Assembly: GCF_022605725.1 (NCBI RefSeq)
Contig: NC_065554.1
Span: 17,255,100 to 17,319,099 of the forward strand
Direction of reading: 5' to 3'
DNA length: 64,000 nucleotides
Source of the DNA: Anthonomus grandis grandis
Taxonomy: Eukaryota > Arthropoda > Insecta > Coleoptera > Curculionidae
Part shown: positions 24,960 through 35,800 of the stretch, piece after piece
How the letters are laid out: every line of letters begins with the position of its first letter
How positions within the stretch are numbered: the stretch's first letter is position 1
Translations under genes and position numbers: made by a program
Notes under the pieces: model-generated
Database searches by the model: none
Told to the model about the DNA's origin: nothing
Seen by the model: the letters and a program-made list of their open reading frames with translations, nothing else

Positions 24960-25975
24960 ACTTACAGAATAGTATAAAACTTAAACTTTAAGTATAAAAA
25001 GCAACAATATAATAGAATTTAAGGACTCAGTTAAAAATCTAGGCTTAATATTGGATTATAAATTAAAATTTAAAGAACATATTACTTTTTGTTTAAAAAA
25101 AGCATATTCGATGTTAAAACTAATTTATTCACATAGATATTATTTATCGCAAAAAACTAAAGCTATGCTCTGTGAAATAATGGTTTTATTATTTTTTAAC
25201 TTTTGCTGATCACGTATATGAGCCTTTTTTGGACAGTCTACACATAAAAAGGTGCAAAATTGCTGTCTGAAACTCATATTCGGCATAATGCGTAGTCAAA
25301 GAATATCTCACAAATTGTCCGAAATAGGATGGCTTAATATGAGTGGACGGCGCAATTTACATTCAGCAGTATTTTTTTATAAAATTAATAAATTTCAATG
25401 TCCATATCTCTACCGCAAAGTTAAATATCGCACCGATGTTCATAACATCAATAGCCGAAAATTAAACCTTTTAACTATACCACCTTATAAAACTAAAACA
25501 TTTAAGAAGTCATTTACCTATCAAATTGTCTCTGTAATTAATAAATACAAAATAATGGACTTTTCTTTATCGATACCAGTCTTCAAAAGAAAGTTTAAAG
25601 CTAAATTGGTTCAAGAGGATTAATTTGCACATCATCTCACTATGCTATCTCATTTCTATCTGATCTTACTTATCTTCTGTTTTATTTTGTCTCCCTCTCT
25701 CTCTCTATCTTCTCTTTAATTTCTCTTGTAATTTGTAGACTGAAAACTATATTGTTTTTTTTCGTTGCTCACTGCTTTACGGCCATGTATTTTTTTATAT
25801 AATTTTTCCTTTGCTCTAGCAGCTGCCTCTTTTTGGAGGTAAGCTGATGTAGCTTTTTATTATGAATAGTTCATAGTTTTATTATGTATTATTTAATATA
25901 TAAGTATGTATATTTAGAAGTAAATAAACCATTATTATTATTATTACCATTATTATTATTATTATTTTATTTAAA
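24960..25975 (+). mobile_element. 3' fragment of a LINE, with (ATT)n tail
   Basis: Plus-strand coding traces of a reverse transcriptase C-terminus: VKNLGLILDYKLKFKEHI at about 25031, then KAYSMLKLIYSHRYYLSQKT at about 25101, two stops, then an open frame 25252-25623 with NCCLKLIFGIMRSQRISHKL, SEIGWLNMSGRRNLHSAVFF and LLTIPPYKTKTFKKSFTY. After a 3' UTR it ends in AAATAAACC followed by an (ATT)n run at about 25931-25970, a typical LINE tail. The 5' truncation point is near 24960-25000. It is a different family from the two antisense LINEs by tail type and sequence. Confidence 0.8.
25252..25623 (+). pseudogene. LINE reverse transcriptase C-terminal domain remnant
   Basis: This 123-codon open frame starts inside the LINE protein, not at a true initiator. 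It carries the C-terminal domain downstream of the polymerase core (CLKLIFGIMRS, IGWLNMSGRR and TIPPYKTKTFKKSFTYQI blocks). It is preceded in frame by stop codons at about 25199-25210, so it has no function on its own. Confidence 0.75.
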
Positions 25976-25979
25976 GCTC

Positions 25980-28900
25980 TAAAGCAAATTAAATAATACT
26001 TTTTTTGGTAGATTTAATCATGATCTATATTAAAGTTGATTATACGACGTTTTCTGTTTTAGTGACTTTCACCAACTTCCTTTTTTTGCCTTATGTCCTG
26101 TTAATTACTTTCTTAAAGATCTATCACTTCATCGCTAACAATAATTTATATGAAAAATTGTCTACATTTTTCTCTCTATCTCATCGAGGTCCTATAAAAA
26201 ATGCACGAAATATTTATTGGAAATGCAAATATAATACGTCCATTAAAAAAATTAATAATGATCAATTTAATAACCCCTATACCTTATACGATTTTCTTGG
26301 TCCCAATGGTTATCTTCGAATTTAACATATGAGTTTATAACTCACTACTATTATTACATGCCTTATTTTATTGTTAGCAACAAAAGATAATTTACAAGCA
26401 AGTTAATATGAATAATTTAGGTATATTGATTTTTGATATTCAAACAAAAAACTGGAAGGTCAGAACATATGAAAATTAAGGCAAGCACGAAACTCTTTCT
26501 TTTTATATCTCATACTAATGAATGTATCAATATTTTATATTTACTTGTATAACTGATTGATTTCATTAAAAGTTTCTGGAAAATTGATGTTTAATATTTA
26601 TTTGTTGGCTTTCACTTAACAAGATTGTCAGAAAACTTGAGTTTTATTAACGACGTGTCTGGCAATTGTCTTTGTTCCATATTTTCGTGTTCAAATATGT
26701 GTAGTACATTAAACATTTCAAAATTAAAAAGACAAAATTAACAAGTACATTAAACTTTTCAAAATTAAAAAGACATTATTTTTAATTATGAATAAACAAT
26801 ATATCCTTAAGGAATTCTATTCTCCCAATAACATTTTAAATAGGTATCTACTTCTATTCATCGTATTTTTTTTTGTGAAAAAATGCATCCGCTACTCTCT
26901 GCTTTTACCTGATGTACTCTCCGCTTCTACCTGATTTTGTAGGTTAATAAAGTTTGCTAAGAGTAAAGCTGCTTCTGGTTTATAAAATAAGGTACTTAGA
27001 GTGATGCCTCCAATAAGGTTGAGCATCAAGATAGATATCCAGAAAACTAACTCTTCAAATTGCGCAATGGATTTATCTCAGTTCCTTATTTTACAAATAA
27101 AATTTTTTTATTTTAGAAATTTCATTAGGTCAGTATTGTAACTATTTAATTTTATGCATTTAACATTATAGTCATCCTGATCACAAGTTAATTTTGGCGG
27201 ATGATTAATGCACTGTGTAATCAGAGTGCGATAATAGATTTTTACATAATTGCTGAGCATCTGTTATTTATATTATATTTTCTAATATAAATGGTAGATT
27301 CTTCGATCTAGTATTTTTAATAGATTTGTATCAGATCCCGACGAACACATAAACGGAAAAAAGACTCATACAAATTTTAAGCAATTAGGAGGGTTTACAA
27401 ATTACCAGGTCATTTATAAATTCTGCAGCAGATGCAGGGAAATCACAGTTATATCCCCAAAATGGATTGCAGCTATGTTTTAAAAAGACTTGAACAGCTA
27501 TCTAAAGTATCAAAAGTTTCCTAAAAAAGATAAATTATAGAGACATAAATTAATCTATTTAGTTCTTTTCTTAAAACAGTATTCTCTGATAGTTAGCTAC
27601 TCTTACGAACTTATTTCGAGCTGTGTAACATTAATATTGTATTTTTAAATCTGGTTTTATTAGGCTGCTGACTTGTACAATGGGGATTAAGGTCTTCTAA
27701 ATTCAATTCAGCAAGAAATGCAAGTTTCTCGGGTTTGAGACAATGGTTTCCAGCATCAAAACATTGTAGCAAGTTATTGTTTTTGCACAAACTTGTCAAT
27801 CATGAAAGTGCTGAATGTCCTTAACTGTTTTGTGATGTTTGACGTCTACATATTCGTAATCCAATCATGTAAACTTTAATCATTTTCTTTGTACTACCAT
27901 ACCTGCTTTTACCATAACTGCTTTTTTCATTTTGTATCAGATCCTTAACTATTTATTTATTAATAACATATTTTTTATTTTTACTTTTTCCAAACCCAAG
28001 ACTATTCGTAATTTAGACGATGTCTCAGATCAAAACAAAACTTTTTTTTAACTTAATAAACTTAATATAAAGTTCGAGAACTAGGGGTTCCAAGAATAGA
28101 GCAAAAAGTTTCTCCCCATGCCAATATACCTTATTGTACGAAAACAAGTTTTAAACTAATTTATATTTGAGGTAAGAACTTTTCTAACTTTAATTTAAAC
28201 CGACCGATTGGGGGTATGCATATGATCGAAATATGGCTATACAATATGTGGATATATATACAGAGTATGAGTTTATGGCCCAAATCAGCCATTTAAACTT
28301 TAATTAAAAGAGATTTTTAAAGTCTTATTAATAATGAAGGTTCCTTCAAAAATGCTTCAATAATTATATTATTCTAATAGGATAATCTCTTTCAATTAAT
28401 TATTTATAAAAATCCATGTACTAGTAGCAATACTCCGTACCTATTCATGTTAATGCATGAAAAAATATTTAAATTCAAATTTTAATATTCTAATATTACT
28501 CAAATAAGAAAATAGGTAAAAAACTGTCAAAATTCAAAAATATTATGGTGTAATTCTTGGCTTACTATAAAATATTCAAATTGGGTCAAACTTATGATAA
28601 CAAGCATCTCAAAAAATAAAATGAATTGACATTTTAACTTAAAAGAAACACCTTTATGTAATACATTCTCCTTATATTTTTAAATAGTCAGGAAAAAAAA
28701 TAAAATTCCATACAAAATATAACTTTTTTACGCTTATATCTACTAAATGGAATTTTCCAAATTCGTATTCCATTAAATTATAAATTTTTATTCATCTAAT
28801 AATTGTATCTGTTAATAATTGCACATAAGCACATCTAGAACTGTTATACCATGAAATATTCAACAAACAACTTCCCGTTTTAAGGGTGATGGGTGATATT

Positions 28901-29250
28901 TTGAAAGTAATTAGATGCACATCTTGTTACACAGTTTTAGCTATTTTCATTTCAAATCGCTTTTAAATTAATAAACAGAGTTATCTGATTTGTTTTTTTG
29001 TCATTAAATTACTTTCGTTTTATCTCTGACAGGATCACAGCAGTACCAAACCTCTAATTATTTGATTTAACACGCAAACATATGCAATATCAGATTTTGA
29101 ATACAGTAGGCAGCTCAGTTTGTGGTTATTAACGGCTTTATAGCGGTCTGCATGTGTAGGTGGTTATTTGTCCATCATGGCGTGAACGTATGGAATGTAT
29201 GGAAAAGATTAAACATATAAAGCTTTGATCTAATATATTAACGTGAATAT
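25980..29250. other. Intron sequence with small tandem duplications
   Basis: Two direct repeats are visible: GTACATTAAAC.TTTCAAAAT units at about 26704 and 26745 (period about 41), and a CT-rich 22-bp unit repeated at about 26893-26936. A 106-codon plus-strand frame (26005-26325) and a 62-codon minus-strand frame (27611-27799, with LKPEKLAFLAELNLEDLNPH) lack recognisable domains. No exon was found. Confidence 0.4.
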
Positions 29251-29255
29251 CTGTG

Positions 29256-29281
29256 TTAGACGTGATGCTGATCACGTCTAA
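29256..29281. repeat. Perfect 11-bp inverted repeat (hairpin)
   Basis: TTAGACGTGAT, a GCTG spacer, then ATCACGTCTAA. The arms are perfect. It contains the word ACGTGA on both strands and could be a dimeric protein-binding palindrome or a chance or transposon-derived hairpin. Confidence 0.7.
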
Positions 29282-29469
29282 ACTGTGCTACGGAATAATA
29301 TGAAAATGAGCACACTTACGTGTTTTTGCCGGAGGAAGGTTATAGGCATAATCTTAAGAGAGTATTTGTCATTGATTCTGCAATAACATTGTGGGACAAT
29401 AGAGTCATATAAATTAGCGTATTCTTGCGGAGTGAATTTTGCTTTGCAACATCATTCGGTACCACTTAC

Positions 29470-29850
29470 ACAAAGTCGAAGCTGCAGGTTTAGACTACTA
29501 TTATACTACTACTATATTGAAGCATTTCTACTCATTCGTTTACTCATTCAATGTGTCACTTAAGATACTCGAGACAGAAAAATTATTTATACACTTACTA
29601 CTAGAAACATTTATTTACACAGTATCTATTTACTGCTATTTATATCTGATTTAAATATTTCGTTGTAATAACTGAGCTGAATAACCTCTTGCTGCGGCGA
29701 AACGGTTCCTTATATACGCGACTGACCATAATTCCGGAAGATTCGCTGACCTTCCACGTATCTTCAGAGACGTCGTGCCGCATGCCCATTTGTGTCATTT
29801 CGAACTGGCAGAGAACAACTGGTATTCGCGGCGTTGCCAATATCGTTACA
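29470..29850 (-). mobile_element. Candidate solo LTR of a retrotransposon
   Basis: Read on the minus strand, the block starts TGTAACGATATTGGCAACG at 29850 and has a TATATAAGG box (about 29716-29708) in a G+C-richer promoter-like stretch. A CTCAGTTATT initiator-like segment follows about 40 bases on, then an AATAAA signal (about 29618). Near 29470 GTAAGTGGTACCGAATG begins with TGG, as a primer-binding site would. No gag or pol follows and no second LTR was seen. The 3' boundary and target duplication are not established. An open 66-codon frame inside is incidental. Confidence 0.4.
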
Positions 29851-30010
29851 ATATAATATTATCATTGAAAATATTGACAGGCTTGTACACATCTTAAACG
29901 TCTTTGTATAATTGTAAAGAATTTGTAATTTTTTTAAATTTTCTTATTTTCCACACATTTTCTATTGGGTTCAGATTACTTCTTGGTTCGCATTTGACCA
30001 TTACCATATA

Positions 30011-32800
30011 TTAACCCATTAGCGCATGAAGTAGGATGGAATAAGAAACACATAAGTTTTTTATTAAACATTTGTTTAGTATACTTCAAATAAGCAGGCA
30101 AATGTGAAAAAAAAAATCTAGAAATGTATACATATGAAAAAAAGAACAGTCCCTTATGAGGGACATTATGCTGAAAATAACAAAATAAAAATTCTGAAAA
30201 TATTCTGATATTCAACAAAAAATTTATTCTTTGATTTGCCTATTTAGTGTGATAAGCCTTGAAACATATTTTGGGGTGTAAGCTCGCATTACATTTTACG
30301 CAAACAAAATTTGCCTTTTTTTTGCAAAATGCACACCTTCTATCAGTCTCAGAATATTCCACCAAATGATTGATATTATCAAATCTAACATCCAGCGGTA
30401 AGGTTGGTCTTAGTTTCCCTTTTACAGACTTTACGCCATATGAATGCAGCAAAGCTAGGGCTATGTTTCTTTGAAATATAACTAAAGAAGAACTCATTCG
30501 ATCCTCAGGGTGAATTATTCTTATAAGTAGCCACGCATTTACTATGGACACATCAAAAAGATAGGCAAAAATTGGCCACCACCATTTTCTTTGTCTTATT
30601 CGGGTCCTATAGTTGGCAACCATGTTGTTTAATTTATCTATCCCACCCATCCTTCTATTATAATTATATATTATGCCTGTCTGTAGAACATTTACCTTAG
30701 ATTTAGTTTCTCTGCAGTAACGTGGATCTGTTTTGTTTGCAGATACGTCAAAATTTGAAGCAGCTGCTACAACTTTGTTGTCCTTTCACTGAACAACTAC
30801 AACATCTTGACATGCAGACTTATGACAGGAGCCTCTTTTTTTAGTTTTCCATTCTTGCTTTGACCTTAGTGGGCTATTTTCTACTCGATTTTCATGTAAA
30901 GTACCCGTGGCACAGTAACCATCCTGAGACTATCGACTAAGTAATTTTAACGAAGTAAAATAATTATCAAAGTAAAATTGATATCCTTCATTTGGTGGTA
31001 TTTTAACTTGTTGAGTTAGGGATAAGACAACGTGGCCTCCTATTCCATATTCTTTATTCTCGGAAAGAGTTAAATTATTTTGTTTGCCTATATAAATATC
31101 AAAAGCTAAAAGATACCCATTACTAGTACAAAGAGCCCAGTTTTTGAAAACAAATCTTATGGGCTTCTCCCTAATAAATTGTTTCACATAATGTTTTCCA
31201 AAATAAGGAATCATGCTCTCATCAATACTCAGTTTTTTAGCAAGACCTCCGTACTTCCAATAATTTTCATTTAGCCGCCCAATAACCGGTCGAAGCTTAT
31301 AAAGTCTATCATCCTTATCTATTTTGGAATTATCGTTCATGTGCAAATTCCGTAATATTGTCTCAAAAAGGTTGAGGTGAATACTTTCTGCTAATATTTT
31401 CGGAATATCATTATTAGCTCCCCAATACATTCGTTTGTTTGGATATTTAGCATACCCAGAAAGAGCTAAAGCACCGAATACAACACACAGTTCGTCATGA
31501 CATAAATTTAAATTTAAATTTTTTTCAGATGCATACAGATTTGTTTGGGTCACAATATGTTCACACATCGTTGCATCAAAAAAAAGTTGAAAAAATGTTA
31601 GTGGGGAAGTAATATTCACTAAATCACTAAATCTGGTGGCTGCTCAGGGACACAAGTGGAATTTATAATAAAAGACGGCTCTTCGATATTTCAATTCCGT
31701 AATGTTTGAGTTGATTTTCCAAGCTTTTTTTTTCTTTGTTGAGGTTTCTCCTTGTGTTTTAGTTTTTTTTACAAAATGAGAAAGGGGAAGGTCATCTTCG
31801 GAATCATATTCTGCTGGCCTTATGGTGTAAATAACTGCTTCACATTCCGTTCTCAATATTGCCGCTTCCAAATGGTTTGGGATAGCCTCATGTTCATCAT
31901 CCGATTTATCGCTGTCTTCATCCGTTAAAGCACCGTTATCGGGAGGAATTAAGTGAATGGAGGATTTTTCGGGCTCATCATCTTCTAATTCTAGCAGTAA
32001 TTCATGAAGACTCAATCTGAAAACAAACCGAACTTCAGTGGCTAAAATGCATGACGTCCCTCAAGAAGGACGGAAAAAATTCGTATTAGGCAAACATTTG
32101 TTAAAATCTTATTATAAGATAAAAACATATACATGATTAATCAATTTATCAGGGAATCAATCAAGAAAGATTTATTCAACATTATCAATGGTCGTCTTTA
32201 AAAGTAATGCAACCGAGTTTATTGCGAATTGGTTTAAATTAATATATACCTCATTTACTCCAGGGAAGACTACAACTTGTCAAACGATAACGAAGGTATT
32301 CAATGTCAATACAGATAAAACTGAAGACGAAACCAGAACAAATATAGTTCCTCGCGAGCTTTGTTAAATTTTATAATTTTTTTCATTCGAAAATTGTCGT
32401 TTCCCGAATAGATCAAAAGCACAAATATTTGCCACAAATTACTTTAATCTAGAAACAGGAGCAATTGAAACACCAACTGAAAAAGTGATTTTCAGAATTA
32501 AATGCCTTGTTTTTGATGTTAACCAAATTTTATGGCGTTAAGTTTCAAAATATTACTTAAAAATAAAACAATACTTACCCGCCACGTGCTGTTGTGTATA
32601 AACTAGGGTCCATGCTGTTTTCCTAATACAAATTAAAATACAATATGGCACTGGAGTACGACTAGCTCGTTCAAAGTTCGTCAACAGACTACCGAAGTAA
32701 ATAAAAACAATATTTTAATGTCTATTCCTGCAAGTCGACAAGCAGTGTCGCCATATTTTAGAGAGTCCCTTATGGGGAACTATATGCACTAATGGGTTAA
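30011..32800 (-). mobile_element. Full-length piggyBac-like element with TTAA target duplications
   Basis: TTAA at 30011-30014 and at 32797-32800 flanks a 2782-bp element (30015-32796). The termini are inverted: CCCATTAGCGCATGAAGT on the left and CCCATTAGTGCATATAGT on the right (reverse complement of 32796-32779). A subterminal near-palindrome GTCCCTTATGAGGGAC at 30149-30164 has a counterpart GTCCCTTATGGGGAAC at 32765-32780. One transposase gene, on the minus strand, fills the interior. It is inserted in the 23-kb intron of the phosphodiesterase gene, in the same orientation. Confidence 0.95.
30240..32613 (-). pseudogene. piggyBac transposase (PGBD-like) with three in-frame nonsense codons
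   Basis: This is a cut-and-paste DNA transposase acting at TTAA. The predicted structure is exon 1 at 32613-32579 (MDPSLYTTARG), donor GG|GTAAGT, a 562-bp intron, acceptor TTTTCAG at 32017, then one long frame from 32016 to 30240, about 603 residues in all. The N-terminus is acidic (LELEDDEPEKS, DEDSDKSDDEHE). The three catalytic Asp are visible in SIDESMIPYFGKH, FYFDNYFTSLKLL and MGGIDKLNNM. The C-terminal cysteine-rich finger has CAFCKKKANFVCVKC and LHPKICFKAYH. Stops interrupt it at 31644-31646 (TGA), 30930-30932 (TAG) and 30786-30788 (TGA, where the family usually has Trp). No frameshift is present, so decay is slight and recent compared with other elements here. Confidence 0.92.
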
Positions 32801-35800
32801 AGGAAAAAAATTCTAATCATACACTCCATGAGTACTAACAAGACATAATTATTGCAATGCTTGACTAAATATAATTGTTGCATAAAAAATAAAGATATAT
32901 TAATGAAACCAAGCTTCAGGTTCAAGTAATTAAAGTTTTAAAAAGTTGCCTCAATTTTATCTGTTTATTATAGTTTTCAGTATATCATGCGCGTTAATTT
33001 TTATTATTTTAAATAAGTGATAAATAGTGGCGGCACCCCTAGATAAGATTATTGAGTCCCTGAAAAAATGTATTTAAAACAGATAGAGATCTTAAAAGCT
33101 TAAATACATGAAAAAATTGCTGGTCACATAAAAAATGCCTTGAAAAGGATTTGAAAAGTGCAAGATTACTTCAAAGTGCAAAAACGTTGCTGAAATACCT
33201 GCAAGACATAAAAATTATATCAGTTACCTAAAAGACAAAAAAAGATTGTTGCGAAAGCTTGAAGATTCGAAAAAATATTTTCAAGTTCTGAAGATATAAA
33301 ATTACGTCAAATATCTAGAATAAGCCAAAAATTATTTTTTTTAAAAAGTGAAAACGGAACACAGTATTTGGTTAAACAGGTTACCTTTTCAGATAAAGTG
33401 ACCTTAATTTATGACTTAAAAGTTGACTTTTAGATGGCGCAACAGACATTTATTCATTCGAAACTTTAAGTAAGTTCCAGAGAAATTAAATATACAGAGA
33501 GTAATTTATATATTTTAAGGGCAATCTTATTTTTAATAATGTAGCAGGACCCAAGGGTAACAAAATATGAAACAAAACTGCATGTATAACTATAATACTT
33601 AGTAGCTTCTAATGACATCTCTTTTAAATAAACCTCGAATTGCCACTGTCTTTGAAATATCTTCGATATTCGAATGTAAATTCATACTTGATACCGTGTT
33701 GTTTTTTGCACATAAGTAGAATCTAGAAAATACATTCTGAGTAAAATCTGTTTTATTTCTGGCAAATCCCCCAATAATGATCTTTTAGGATATTTGAAGA
33801 TTTTGGTTGAATTGGCATATAAAAAAATGGATTCAAAAAAACATTCTATGTAGCGTTCAAAATATGTAAAGATAGCCATAATGCAATTATTTTTAAGGCT
33901 TTTTAAAAATCATAAAACGATACCATTGTTCATTTACATATATTCATTCTATATATGTATCTACTTTATACTGCGTAAAATTTAATATACTATTATTTTC
34001 ATATCTATTGTCATTTTGTACTGCGCATGATTATAATTAAATATTCTATTATAAAAATGTAAGAGTTCTAATTCTTTGTTAATTTATATGAATAATTCAA
34101 ATGCAAAAACACGTAAATTTTATTTTTCGTTATTTTCGATTCTGATTTTAATTAAGGTCTTTTTATAAATAATTTTTAATTAAAATATAATTATAATCTT
34201 TATTTATAAATTAAATTGAATCTTAAATTATAAGCAAAACTGCATGAAGAACAATTAATACCGATTTGATATGTATTTGTTCGAAATGAATGTGTATTTA
34301 TGTTCTAACGCGTATGAAATATAGGGAGTATTTCCTTCTTCTACTTCTTCAAGATTTTTGAACTTTTCACAATTTTTAATATGGATGGAAATAAGATCCT
34401 TATTCAATTTTTTAATGAAAAAACACAAAAAATTAATTGTAACTTTGGTTTTTATAATATCTTTTTTAAGTGTTATATAGCTCATAATTTTTTTACTTTG
34501 ATTTATCTTACCTTTTCCGTGAAACTTAAAAATTTAGTATTTGTTAATTAAAAAGTATGAGTTTTTTTTTGAGATTTAAATCGAAAACAGTAAAATATTA
34601 TTTTTTAATATAGACAATCCACAAGAGTGCATTGATTTTTCAAAACTAAAAAACAACGTATAGGAAATAAAAAATACTTCCTAATAAGATATCATTTGAC
34701 CTTGTGAATGAGAGTCAAATAATTGGAAAAAAATTATAATAACACTAGCCCTTTAAAAATATTTTTTCTTATTAACATAAACACATTTAAACTAGTCTTC
34801 TCTAAAATTGTAAAAAGTCAATACATATAAGTCTATATTAGACTTTTTAAGCTTTGTAATGACAAAAAAAATATCTTTCTTAGGATTATTACAAGCTATA
34901 TTTTGGATTTTTTATACGTAAAAGTCCAGACTTTTATACCTATCTAAGTAAAACGTCCCGATAAAAAATTAAACTATATTTCACTTACTGCAGCACAAAA
35001 CAACCTCTGCTGATGCAATTTTTATTTTTACAACGAAGAAGTCGTTAATTTCACGTTGGGGGGATAAATTGATTGGGCAATCCGGCTTGCTCTTTTATTT
35101 TCCTTTCGGAAACCGTTCTTTCTTTTTGTGAACTGAAAAAGCGGTCCGTGCCAAATTATTGAGTGGTCGCCATGAAAGATTGATTAGGTTATGTTTGGTG
35201 TTCGTAGTTTGTATCCGTTGAAAATGGGTTTTTATAGCAAAAAAAAAACTAAACATGTAAATTTTTTGATATGAATTAATTGCCATCAATTGCTTTAGGT
35301 ATTATATCACAAAATATCGAATTAACTTGTAGGCTGTGATAATTTTTCACTAGAATCAAAGTAAAAATAAATAATGACCTTAGGATGAGCAGAGAAAGCC
35401 AAATAACTCCTATAAAAGAAACATCTGTTTCCGTAATCTTTATAGATAACCAGTTTTTACATTTGATCCAGCTTTCTCTTTCAAAGGAATATATGGACTA
35501 AATAAAAGGGAATTCATTGTAGTGAAAAATTTAAATAGCTTAAAAACGTCCGAGAGTACATGGGTAATAGTAGGAGATTCTTTCTATTGTTGGGTTTAAT
35601 TCATTTATTGCAAGAGTTTCACGAATGGCAAACCTATGCCGTAAGTTTTTTTGAAGATTTGTGAGATTGAAAAGACTTGTGATATGGAAAAGCATATTTT
35701 AAATATTTTAATTTTTTAGTGATTTTTTGTATCTGTTTTTGTTTGACTTATAAAAATTTTGTATTGATCATTTATGTATATGCATATATTTTCTTAAGCT

